In this document: positions 24,852-32,534 of the stretch, piece by piece
How positions within the stretch are numbered: position 1 is the stretch's first letter
Layout of the letters: each line of letters starts with the position of its first letter
From: JBBDKV01 sp040879165
Lineage (GTDB): Bacteria; Patescibacteriota; Microgenomatia; UBA1400; PJMF01
Length of the DNA: 51,248 bases
Direction of reading: 5' to 3'
Assembly (NCBI GenBank): GCA_040879165.1
Contig: JBBDKV010000002.1
Location: 1-51,248, forward strand
Position numbers and translations under genes: made by a program
Notes under the pieces: generated by a model
What the model saw: only the letters and a program-made list of their open reading frames with translations
The model's database searches: none
What the model was told of the DNA's origin: nothing

Positions 24852-27416
24852 ATGGATCTCAATAAACTTACCACCAAAGCAGCAGAGAGTATGCAGGGCG
24901 CCATGCAGTTGGCAGGGCAGTTGAGAAATACTGAGATTACACCTTGGCATCTAGCACTTGTATTAACCCAGCAAGCTGGGGGCATTGTTCCTTCAATCCT
25001 GCAAAAACTTGACGCTGACGCCACACAAATAGCCGCAGATCTCAAAGAACAATTGGAACAACTCCCCACTACTGCAGAAGTCACCCAGGCTGTTGGCTCC
25101 CGAGAACTCTCTCAAACTTTGAGTGCTGCTGAATCTGAAGCAGGAAAATTACGTGATGAATTTATTAGTACCGAGCACCTCTTTCTTGGATTGCTCGAAA
25201 ATACAGACGTTCAGAAAATATTCAAAGTAGAAAAACAACAGATCCTCGCTGTTCTGAAGGAATTACGAGGCAGTCAAAAAGTGACCGACCGCGATCCTGA
25301 AGGAAAATATCAAGTTTTGGAAAAATATACCACAGATTTTACTCAATTGGCAAAAGATGGCAAGATAGATCCAGTCATTGGACGGGACGAAGAGATCCGC
25401 AGAGTAATGCAAATTCTGTCCCGTCGAACAAAAAATAACCCCGTTTTAGTAGGTGAACCCGGAACTGGAAAAACGGCAATCGCAGAAGGGCTGGCTCGAA
25501 AGATCATCGCCAATGATGTGCCAGATACACTACAACACAAGCGATTGCTCAGTCTGGACATGGGATCGCTGATTGCAGGAGCGAAATACCGAGGAGAGTT
25601 TGAAGATCGCCTTAAAGCAGTCATCAAAGAAATTGAATCTGCTGAAGGAGAAATTATTCTCTTTATCGATGAATTGCACACAATTGTTGGCGCAGGTTCC
25701 GCTGAGGGCTCAACTGATGCTGGCAATTTACTCAAGCCTGCGCTTGCTCGTGGCACACTACGCACTATCGGGGCAACAACACTCAAAGAATACCGCAAGT
25801 ATATCGAGAAAGATGCGGCGCTGGAGCGTCGCTTCCAGCCAGTGATGGTTGAAGAACCAAGTACTGATGATGCCATTTCAATTCTCAGAGGCATCAAAGA
25901 AAAATACGAAGCGCATCATGGCGTCCATATTACTGACAACGCCCTGGTTGCCGCTGTTGACCTCTCCAAACGCTACATTTCTGATCGCTTCCTGCCAGAC
26001 AAAGCTATTGACCTGATGGACGAAGCCGCCTCAGTGCTGAAAATTGAAATAGATAGTAAGCCCACTGAACTTGATCAACTGGATCGCCGAATACGCCAGC
26101 TAGAAATCGAACGCGAGGCACTCAAGCAAGAAAAAGATGATACCTCAAAAGAACGATTGCAAAAAATTGAGAAAGAGTTGGCCGAACTGCGCGAACAGTC
26201 TCAGGAACTTGAGGCACACTGGAAAAATGAAAAGGAAGTAATTGATCAGCTGAAGGCAACAAGCAAGCAACTCGATGAGCTGCGTGCCGAAGCAGAGGCT
26301 GCAGAACGCAACTATGATCTACAAAAGGCTGCGGAAATTAATTACGGCAAAATCCCCGAACTTGAAGAAACTATCAAAAAAGCCCAAAAGAAGCTGACCG
26401 AAGTACAAAAAGACCGATCAATTCTGAAAGAAGAAGTTACCGAGGAAGACATAGCTCGAGTTGTTGCGCGCTGGACCGGTATTCCAGTCCAAAAGATGCT
26501 CAGTCAAGAAAGTGATCGACTCAAAAACATGGAGCAAGAATTAGAGCAGAGGGTAGTGGGACAGAAAGAGGCAATTGCCGCAGTAGCCAATGCTGTCAGA
26601 CGCAGTCGAGCGGGCATTTCTGAAGCAAGTAAACCTATTGGCTCATTTATCTTTCTTGGTCCAACGGGCGTTGGCAAAACAGAATTAGCAAAAGCAGTTG
26701 CTGAGTTTCTCTTTAATGACGACAATCAACTGGTGCGAATAGATATGAGTGAATATATGGAACGTCATGCTGTGGCTCGCCTAATCGGCTCGCCACCAGG
26801 CTACGTCGGCTATGAAGAAGGCGGTCAACTAACCGAAGCCGTGCGCCGTCACCCCTACACAGTCGTACTCTTTGATGAAATTGAAAAAGCACATCCAGAA
26901 GTTTTCAACGTCTTATTACAGTTACTTGATGACGGACGACTGACTGATAGCAAGGGTCGAACGGTAAATTTCAAAAACACCGTGATTATTATGACCTCAA
27001 ACCTGGCAAGTAGCGCCATTGCCGAACATCAAGGAGAACGAGAAGCCCAAGAAAAAGCCGTTCATGAGCAGCTTCGCCAACACTTTAAGCCAGAATTTCT
27101 CAACCGCATCGATGACATCATCATTTTCCAACCACTCAGTGAAAAAGAAATTGAAACTATCGTCAAATTGCAGCTCGAGGATGTCAAAAAACGCTTAATC
27201 ACCCAACAAATCAACGTCACCTACACAGATGATGCAGTCAAAGCGCTCGCCAGTGCAGGCTACGATTCAGTTTTCGGCGCTCGACCACTCAAGCGATTGA
27301 TCCAACGAACAGTGCTTGACCCACTCGCACTCAAGGTACTTGACGAGATCGTCAGTCAAGGCGACACAATTGAAGTTACTACTAAAAACGATGAAATTGT
27401 GCTTAAGAAGGGGTAA
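24852..27416 (+). CDS. clpB: ClpB, protein disaggregase (Hsp100)
   Basis: ClpB rescues aggregated proteins with DnaK. The 854-residue length is normal. The order is: Clp N-domain (1-150); first AAA+ module with Walker A GEPGTGKTA near 200 and FIDELHTIVGAG; the long middle coiled coil (about 400-530), which separates ClpB from ClpA and ClpC; and a second AAA+ module with GPTGVGKTE near 602, RIDMSEYMERHAV and the arm FGARPLKRLIQR. A CIRCE-like operator precedes the promoter, so heat induction through HrcA is likely. Confidence 0.96.
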   Translation: MDLNKLTTKAAESMQGAMQLAGQLRNTEITPWHLALVLTQQAGGIVPSILQKLDADATQIAADLKEQLEQLPTTAEVTQAVGSRELSQTLSAAESEAGKLRDEFISTEHLFLGLLENTDVQKIFKVEKQQILAVLKELRGSQKVTDRDPEGKYQVLEKYTTDFTQLAKDGKIDPVIGRDEEIRRVMQILSRRTKNNPVLVGEPGTGKTAIAEGLARKIIANDVPDTLQHKRLLSLDMGSLIAGAKYRGEFEDRLKAVIKEIESAEGEIILFIDELHTIVGAGSAEGSTDAGNLLKPALARGTLRTIGATTLKEYRKYIEKDAALERRFQPVMVEEPSTDDAISILRGIKEKYEAHHGVHITDNALVAAVDLSKRYISDRFLPDKAIDLMDEAASVLKIEIDSKPTELDQLDRRIRQLEIEREALKQEKDDTSKERLQKIEKELAELREQSQELEAHWKNEKEVIDQLKATSKQLDELRAEAEAAERNYDLQKAAEINYGKIPELEETIKKAQKKLTEVQKDRSILKEEVTEEDIARVVARWTGIPVQKMLSQESDRLKNMEQELEQRVVGQKEAIAAVANAVRRSRAGISEASKPIGSFIFLGPTGVGKTELAKAVAEFLFNDDNQLVRIDMSEYMERHAVARLIGSPPGYVGYEEGGQLTEAVRRHPYTVVLFDEIEKAHPEVFNVLLQLLDDGRLTDSKGRTVNFKNTVIIMTSNLASSAIAEHQGEREAQEKAVHEQLRQHFKPEFLNRIDDIIIFQPLSEKEIETIVKLQLEDVKKRLITQQINVTYTDDAVKALASAGYDSVFGARPLKRLIQRTVLDPLALKVLDEIVSQGDTIEVTTKNDEIVLKKG

Positions 27417-27418
27417 AT

Positions 27419-27634
27419 TTACTCTGATGCTTGTTCAGAATCTGAGTTACAGATAACTTTTTGTTGTCGAATTTCTGATTTGCCCATTTTATTAAATCGT
27501 TGTTTTCTGTCGCTTCTCACGGGTTTGAAGTATGAATCTGGGGTGATAATGAAATCAGTGATGCGGCCATTGTCTTGATAAACTCTATCAAACTGATAAC
27601 CATCTGGATGAGTGTGTCTCTCTGACCTAGGCAT
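27419..27634 (-). CDS. Small hypothetical protein
   Basis: About 71 residues from MPRSERHTHPDGYQFDRVYQ; an upstream start at 27652 adds six. It is basic and soluble with no motif I can name. It is convergent with clpB (2-nt gap) and may share a transcript with the next small minus-strand gene. Its reality rests on ordinary composition and context only. Confidence 0.4.
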   Translation of the reverse strand: MPRSERHTHPDGYQFDRVYQDNGRITDFIITPDSYFKPVRSDRKQRFNKMGKSEIRQQKVICNSDSEQASE

Positions 27635-27673
27635 AATACTCCCTCCATTCAATAATTACACCCACGAACACTA

Positions 27674-27874
27674 TTAAGTATTCGGCTCATCATTTTTTTC
27701 TGCAGAAGTTGTTTCTCTACCAGCTACCTTTGCATCTGTTCCTTCTGAAGTTTCAGTTACAGCTTGACCTAGAGCAAATACTTCTATAGGAAAACCTTTT
27801 ATGAGCAAACTATTTCCTTTTTCTGTTGTCCATACATTTGGATTCCTAGGATCTTGACCCACTCTTTCACTCAT
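27674..27874 (-). CDS. Small hypothetical protein
   Basis: About 66 residues if it starts at MSERVGQDPRNPNVWTTEKG; a longer form from 27952 would add a hydrophobic N-terminus. The C-terminal half is acidic and Thr-rich. I see no known domain. It precedes the other small gene on the same strand and is divergent from the tRNA-like cluster. Confidence 0.4.
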   Translation of the reverse strand: MSERVGQDPRNPNVWTTEKGNSLLIKGFPIEVFALGQAVTETSEGTDAKVAGRETTSAEKNDEPNT

Positions 27875-27957
27875 AAGCACTTTCATTACTTTTATAAATC
27901 TACCATACCACAAGATTAAAGCCATTCCTATGATACAATAACCATCTAGCAATGCAT

Positions 27958-28032
27958 GGGTGACTAGCTCAGTTGGTTAGAGCGTCCCGCTAAGCGGGAA
28001 GGTCGATGGTTCGAGTCCTACAGCTGTCACAC
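27958..28032 (+). pseudogene. tRNA-Ile-like sequence with abnormal anticodon arm (copy 1)
   Basis: The 5' half is identical to the good tRNA-Ile at 28245, but the 17-nt anticodon arm is replaced by 15 nt (TCCCGCTAAGCGGGA), which leaves a 5-nt loop. The 3' end also diverges, with CCTACAGCTGTCACAC in place of the T-stem and acceptor sequence. It cannot fold as a normal tRNA. Confidence 0.6.
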
Positions 28033-28035
28033 GCT

Positions 28036-28090
28036 GTGATTAACAGAAACGATGAAAAATAATGGGTGACTAGCTCAGTTGGTTAGAGCG
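28036..28090 (+). repeat. 55-bp direct repeat, copy 1
   Basis: GTGATTAACAGAAACGATGA and what follows, up to the D-arm of a tRNA-like sequence, recur exactly at 28217-28271. The two copies flank the first 100-N gap. Confidence 0.8.
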
Positions 28091-28116
28091 TCCCGCTAAG
28101 CGGGAAGGTCGATGGT
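28064..28116 (+). pseudogene. tRNA-Ile-like sequence, abnormal anticodon arm (copy 2, cut by gap)
   Basis: This copy again has TCCCGCTAAGCGGGA instead of the 17-nt anticodon arm. It breaks off at a run of 100 Ns, so its 3' half is unknown. Confidence 0.55.
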
Positions 28117-28216
28117 NNNNNNNNNNNNNNNNNNNNNNNNNNNNNNNNNNNNNNNNNNNNNNNNNNNNNNNNNNNNNNNNNNNNNNNNNNNNNNNNNNNN
28201 NNNNNNNNNNNNNNNN
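28117..28216. other. Assembly gap of 100 N
   Basis: Exactly 100 Ns, which is a scaffolding placeholder. It lies inside a repeated tRNA-like unit, so the order and number of repeats here are uncertain. Confidence 0.95.
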
Positions 28217-28271
28217 GTGATTAACAGAAACGATGAAAAATAATGGGTGACTAGCTCAGTTGGTTAGAGCG
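28217..28271 (+). repeat. 55-bp direct repeat, copy 2
   Basis: Identical to 28036-28090; it leads into the complete tRNA-Ile gene. Confidence 0.8.
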
Positions 28272-28318
28272 CAGTCCTGATAAGACTGAGGTCGATGGTT
28301 CGAGTCCATCGTCACCCA
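28245..28318 (+). tRNA. tRNA-Ile (GAU)
   Basis: All arms fold: acceptor GGGTGAC/GTCACCC, D-arm GCTC/GAGC, anticodon stem CAGTC/GACTG with loop CTGATAA (anticodon GAT), and T-arm GATGG-TTCGAGT-CCATC, with discriminator A. CCA is not encoded. A GIY-YIG gene starts 1 nt after the discriminator. Confidence 0.95.
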
Positions 28319-28319
28319 C

Positions 28320-28562
28320 ATGTTTGCAGTCTATATTCTTCAAAGTGATACAAGTGGTAGATATTACATTGGCTCAACGAAAGATATTGAGGTTCGTTTG
28401 GCACAACACAATAGAGGGAAAGTAATCGCAACTAGAAACAAAGGTCCTTGGCAAGTGATCTACACTGAGACATTTCTAGATCGCAAAACAGCATACGCTC
28501 GCGAACAGGAGATTAAATCATATAAAGGTGGGAATAGTTTCACAAGGCTTATTAAAAGTTAG
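28320..28562 (+). CDS. GIY-YIG nuclease-like protein (UPF0213 type)
   Basis: The 80-residue protein is a single GIY-YIG domain: YILQSDTSGRYYIGSTKDIEVRLAQHN at the start (YIL plus YYIG), then WQVIYTETF and AYAREQEIKSYK with the conserved Glu. Small stand-alone members are common and mostly uncharacterised. The ATG lies 1 nt after tRNA-Ile, so tRNA 3' processing would also create the 5' end of this mRNA. A broken second copy follows at 28613. Confidence 0.85.
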   Translation: MFAVYILQSDTSGRYYIGSTKDIEVRLAQHNRGKVIATRNKGPWQVIYTETFLDRKTAYAREQEIKSYKGGNSFTRLIKS

Positions 28563-28611
28563 AGCGTCCCGCTAAGCGGGAAGGTCGATGGTTCGAGTCC
28601 ATCGTCACCCA
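28559..28611 (+). pseudogene. tRNA-like fragment, abnormal anticodon arm (copy 3)
   Basis: It starts at GTTAGAGCG, lacking the acceptor 5' strand and most of the D-arm, has the 15-nt arm, and then a normal T-arm and acceptor 3' strand. Its first bases overlap the stop codon of the GIY-YIG gene. This may be a recombination junction or a mis-join at a repeated word. Confidence 0.55.
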
Positions 28612-28636
28612 CATGTTTGCAGTCTATATTCTTCAA

Positions 28637-28736
28637 NNNNNNNNNNNNNNNNNNNNNNNNNNNNNNNNNNNNNNNNNNNNNNNNNNNNNNNNNNNNNNNN
28701 NNNNNNNNNNNNNNNNNNNNNNNNNNNNNNNNNNNN
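28637..28736. other. Assembly gap of 100 N
   Basis: A 100-N placeholder inside the second GIY-YIG copy. The flanks abut seamlessly when compared with the first copy (CTTCAA and AGTGAT). Confidence 0.95.
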
Positions 28737-28820
28737 AGTGATACAAGTGGCAGATATTACATTGGCTCAACTAAAGATATTGAGGTTCGTTTGGCACAAC
28801 ACAATAGTATACAAAAACGC

Positions 28821-28852
28821 AAAAAAATAGGAGCATATCGCTCCTATTTTTT
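28821..28852. terminator. Intrinsic terminator
   Basis: AATAGGAGC-ATATC-GCTCCTATT forms a 9-bp stem flanked by an A-run and a T-run, so it could work in both directions. It closes the tRNA-like/GIY-YIG cluster. The ~220 nt from here to lon hold no other gene that I see. Confidence 0.75.
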
Positions 28853-29041
28853 CTCAACGGATTCAGCTATTAGCCGATCCATTTGATGCCAGCTTCTATC
28901 AGCTGACCAAGCAGGGAAATAAGCATTTTCCTCCTTATTAATAAATAATTGTTACAAGCATATCACATCTCATTTCGTTTATTCCAAAAAAGCATCGTGC
29001 CTTATTCCGAATGTGTTTGAGCCTAAACCACCGCTTGCAAA

Positions 29042-29068
29042 TTAGCAGACATACATTTAGAATGCTAA
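29042..29068. promoter_or_regulatory. CIRCE-like operator overlapping the lon -10 box
   Basis: TTAGCAGAC - 9 nt - GAATGCTAA has the same 27-bp layout and outer half-sites as the element before clpB. It covers the -10 box TAGAAT (29058-29063), which ends 8 nt before ATG 29072, so a bound repressor would block lon directly. Confidence 0.6.
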
Positions 29069-29071
29069 CTC

Positions 29072-31558
29072 ATGGCAAATGAAAAACCTAAAAAACCGGC
29101 AACTGCTGTCAAGAAAAAGACTTCAACCGCGACAGCAGTAACAACACCAAAAAGCTCCAAGAAACCTGGAACTGTGCTATCAAGTACAGCGTTAAAGAAA
29201 TCATCTGGGGAGAGAATTGCTGTAGGTGTTGACCGCGAAATTCTGCCCGTCGTACCCATTCGTGAAGGCGTATTGTTTCCCAGCACTGAGTCCGTTTTAA
29301 CCTTCGGTCGCTCAGTGTCTCTCAATGCGATCAAGGATTCCGCAAAAACTAAAAAAAAGGTCTTACTCCTTACTCAACGAGATCCAGAGATAGATAACCC
29401 CAAACCTGGAGATTTGTATGAAGTGGGCACAATCGCCACCATTGAAAAAACTCTACATGTCGATAAAAGCGTCAATGCACTGGTTAGGGGAATTGGTCGG
29501 GCACGGGTAAAACACTTCACCACAGTTGAACCAAAATTGACAGCAGAAATTGAACTACTTGTTGATACAGCAAAACAAGATGACGAAACTGAAGCAATGG
29601 TTGGTCATTTACAAAAAGAGTTTCGCAAAGCCATTCATATGGGCAAACCAGTAGAGTTTCTCAATTTCATGAAGTTGATGGGTGGTGTCACTCATGGCGA
29701 ATTAGTTGATCAAATTGCCAGCACCTTATCCATCAAAACAGAGGAAAAACAAGACCTTCTAGAAAACATCGACGTAAAAAAGCGGTTGCAGATCGTCATA
29801 AACCACCTTGCTCACGAAATGAAGGTGCTTGAAATAGAAAAAGACGTCGTACACAAAACCCAGGAAAAATTTGATAAGCACATGCGTGATAACGTACTGC
29901 GCGAACGACTGAGAACGATCCAAAAGGAACTCGGCGATATTGAAGATGAAGAGGAAATAGTAGACGAGTATGAGAAAAAGCTCAAAAAAGCTAAACTACC
30001 AAAAGAAACTAGGCAAAAGGTAGCCAAGGAAGTCAAGCGACTGCGTAATATGTCGCCCAATAACCCTGAGGCTGGGTATATTAGAAGCTGGCTAGACATC
30101 ATTTTTGAATTGCCATGGGAAACGCGCAGCGGAGAGGGTGCAGACATTGCAACAGCTGAGAAAGAACTTTCCAAAAATCATCATGGTCTCGAAGAAGTGA
30201 AAGATCGGATTATGGAGTACATGGCAGTGCTGCAACGCAAACAACAGCAATCCAATTCTAGGCAAGTTAGTTTGCCCACTATTTTATGTTTCGTCGGTCC
30301 GCCTGGAGTGGGGAAAACTAGTATTGGTCAGTCGATTGCCGCAAGTTTAGGCAGAAAATTTGTCAAGGTTTCACTTGGTGGCATTAGAGATGAGGCAGAT
30401 ATTAGAGGACACAGGCGCACATACGTTGGTGCCATGCCTGGTAAAATCATAAATGCTCTTCGCCAGACAAAAACGCTGGATCCAATCTTCATGCTTGATG
30501 AAATTGATAAAATTGGCAGTGATTATCGCGGCGATCCTTCATCGGCATTACTGGAGACACTCGATCCAGAACAGAACAAATCATTTGTTGATCACTACCT
30601 CGATGTACCATTTGATTTATCAGAAATAATCTTCATCACTACCGCAAACACGCTTGATACGGTTCCGGCAGCACTGAAGGACCGATTGGAAATTATTCGC
30701 TATTCCGGATATACCGAAGAGGAAAAATTTCAGATTGCCAAAAAACATTTATTGGGTAAAGTGCTTATGGCAAACGCGCTGACTGAAAAAAACATTAGCA
30801 TATCTGATGCAATGCTAATGACGATCATCCGTCGCTATACCCAAGAAGCAGGCGTTCGCTCACTAGAGCGAACGCTCAGTAAAATTGCTCGTAAGGCAGC
30901 TCGAGAGTTATCGCTGCAAAAAAAGAAGCAGCGTGTCACCATTACAACCAAAAAAATTCGTCAATACCTTGGTCCTGAACCTCATGACGTTACCATTACT
31001 GAAAAAGAAGATACGGTAGGACTAGCCACTGGCTTAGCCTGGACGTCTGTTGGGGGAGAGGTGCTTTTTATTGAAGTAGCACTCACTAGGGGCAAAGGAC
31101 AAGTCAAACTCACTGGTAAGCTCGGTGATGTGATGAAAGAATCAGCACAAGCTGCTCTCACTTTCGTTAAAGCCAATGCTGAAGAGTTCAACATTGATTC
31201 TGAAAAAATGCAAACTACTGATGTTCACATTCATGTACCAGAGGGTGCGGTGCCCAAAGATGGACCTTCGGCGGGCGTAACAATCGCCGCAGCTATCGTC
31301 TCCGCTTTCACTAATAAGCCAGTCCGCAAAGATGTAGCCATGACCGGTGAAGTGACACTGCGAGGACGAGTGCTACGTATTGGAGGATTAAAAGAGAAAA
31401 GCCTAGCGGCACGCAGGGCAGGGAGTACCACCATTTTGATTCCAAAAGAAAATGAACGTGATCTGGAAAAAATTCCTGCTAGTGTCAAAAAAGCCATTAC
31501 CTTTATCCCAGTCAGTGACGTACGAGAGGTCCTCGACCAAGTGCTCATCTCTAAATAA
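29072..31558 (+). CDS. lon: Lon protease
   Basis: Lon is the ATP-dependent protease for misfolded proteins. The 828-residue protein has an unusual Lys/Thr/Ala-rich N-terminal extension (about 1-50), then the substrate-binding N-domain (LPVVPIREGVLFPSTE), a coiled coil, and the AAA+ module with GPPGVGKTS near 409 and FMLDEIDKIGSDYRGDP. The C-terminal peptidase has catalytic Ser in PKDGPSAGVT and Lys in GGLKEKSLAARR. The mRNA is predicted leaderless, and a CIRCE-like site overlaps the promoter, so it is probably co-regulated with clpB. Confidence 0.97.
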   Translation: MANEKPKKPATAVKKKTSTATAVTTPKSSKKPGTVLSSTALKKSSGERIAVGVDREILPVVPIREGVLFPSTESVLTFGRSVSLNAIKDSAKTKKKVLLLTQRDPEIDNPKPGDLYEVGTIATIEKTLHVDKSVNALVRGIGRARVKHFTTVEPKLTAEIELLVDTAKQDDETEAMVGHLQKEFRKAIHMGKPVEFLNFMKLMGGVTHGELVDQIASTLSIKTEEKQDLLENIDVKKRLQIVINHLAHEMKVLEIEKDVVHKTQEKFDKHMRDNVLRERLRTIQKELGDIEDEEEIVDEYEKKLKKAKLPKETRQKVAKEVKRLRNMSPNNPEAGYIRSWLDIIFELPWETRSGEGADIATAEKELSKNHHGLEEVKDRIMEYMAVLQRKQQQSNSRQVSLPTILCFVGPPGVGKTSIGQSIAASLGRKFVKVSLGGIRDEADIRGHRRTYVGAMPGKIINALRQTKTLDPIFMLDEIDKIGSDYRGDPSSALLETLDPEQNKSFVDHYLDVPFDLSEIIFITTANTLDTVPAALKDRLEIIRYSGYTEEEKFQIAKKHLLGKVLMANALTEKNISISDAMLMTIIRRYTQEAGVRSLERTLSKIARKAARELSLQKKKQRVTITTKKIRQYLGPEPHDVTITEKEDTVGLATGLAWTSVGGEVLFIEVALTRGKGQVKLTGKLGDVMKESAQAALTFVKANAEEFNIDSEKMQTTDVHIHVPEGAVPKDGPSAGVTIAAAIVSAFTNKPVRKDVAMTGEVTLRGRVLRIGGLKEKSLAARRAGSTTILIPKENERDLEKIPASVKKAITFIPVSDVREVLDQVLISK

Positions 31559-31595
31559 TACTCGATACACGAGTAAGTCATGATAGACTAGTGAC

Positions 31596-32534
31596 ATGCA
31601 GATTCATGGCAACTTGTCTGGAACAATTTTCTTTTTTCATGCAGTTAAGACGGCTATACTACTACTGATTGTCGCTAGCGTGTTGAGCGGTTGCAGCATT
31701 TTTGAATCTAAAGAACGAGCTGGACTACAGGTATTGACCGACGACATTGCCAGTTTTGTGTACCTGGATGGACAAACTCTTGATGCAACGCCGATGATAG
31801 CTAAGAATCTGAAACCAGGCAGCTATCAACTGCGCATTGAACCGACCAATCCAGAGTATGCACCCTACGAAACCACCATTACACTGCGTCGCAGTACCTT
31901 GACAGTAGTGATGTGGAAACCTAATACGCAACCAGAGTTAAGTGGTGGTGTTATCTACGAAATGGAACCGCTGAGAAACAGCGACGCAACTGAAGTGGTT
32001 GTACACACCATTCCTGAGGGCGCCATTGTTTCCATAGAGGACAGGGAAAAAGAGTTCTCCCCAGCAGTCTTTACAGATATTCCTGCGGGGAACCGAGAAT
32101 TTGAGATATCACTACCTTCATACGAAGTGCAACACCATACCATCTCAGTTCAACAAGGCTTCCGAATGGTAATTACCGTTACATTAGCAAAACTCCGCCT
32201 TCCAGGGGAAATGGACCCGGAAGTAGTGAGCGATGAGTCTGAAATAATTGATGCATCGGCACCGGCAACCGAATCAGGGGGTATTGGAGAAGATGGCAAT
32301 GCACAACCTGCAGGAACCGTTACGATCAAACGAACCAGTTTGTTTATTGATGACCAAGAAGTCGTGCGGGTAAGAGAAGAGCCTGATAGCAATAGTCGTC
32401 AACTCGTTACGCTACCGGTTGAACAGAGCTACCCATACTTAGGTGAAACAGAAAACGATTGGCACAAGATTGACGCAAATGGCGTTGAAGGTTGGGTAAA
32501 TGGCAACTTTGCAGTACTAGAAACTCCAGAATGA
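31596..32534 (+). CDS. PEGA-domain lipoprotein with C-terminal SH3-like domain
   Basis: The 312-residue protein has an N-terminal hydrophobic stretch ending in a lipobox (SVLSGC), so it should be a lipid-anchored surface protein. Two PEGA-type repeats follow: GLQVLTDDIASFVYLDGQTL to LKPGSYQLRIE, and TEVVVHTIPEGAIVSIEDRE to IPAGNREFEISL. An acidic linker leads to a bacterial SH3-like domain (VRVREEPDSNSRQLVTLP to GWVNGNFAVLE). PEGA and SH3b domains often bind cell-wall material. TAGACT ends 6 nt before the ATG. The stop overlaps the next start as ATGA. Confidence 0.75.
   Translation: MQIHGNLSGTIFFFHAVKTAILLLIVASVLSGCSIFESKERAGLQVLTDDIASFVYLDGQTLDATPMIAKNLKPGSYQLRIEPTNPEYAPYETTITLRRSTLTVVMWKPNTQPELSGGVIYEMEPLRNSDATEVVVHTIPEGAIVSIEDREKEFSPAVFTDIPAGNREFEISLPSYEVQHHTISVQQGFRMVITVTLAKLRLPGEMDPEVVSDESEIIDASAPATESGGIGEDGNAQPAGTVTIKRTSLFIDDQEVVRVREEPDSNSRQLVTLPVEQSYPYLGETENDWHKIDANGVEGWVNGNFAVLETPE

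Larger units (their letters stand above)
28613..28886 (+). pseudogene. Second GIY-YIG copy, truncated and gapped
   Basis: The start (MFAVYILQ) and the part after the gap (SDTSGRYYIGSTKDIEVRLAQHN) are the same as in the first copy. If the 100 Ns (28637-28736) are removed, the two pieces join exactly and in frame, so the true gap may have zero length. After AQHN the sequence diverges to an unrelated tail, so the C-terminal half of the domain is missing. Confidence 0.6.

Noticed and set aside
28588..28830. 80-codon ORF spanning the N gap
   Set aside because: It exists only because Ns were translated as X; its frame differs from the GIY-YIG frame.
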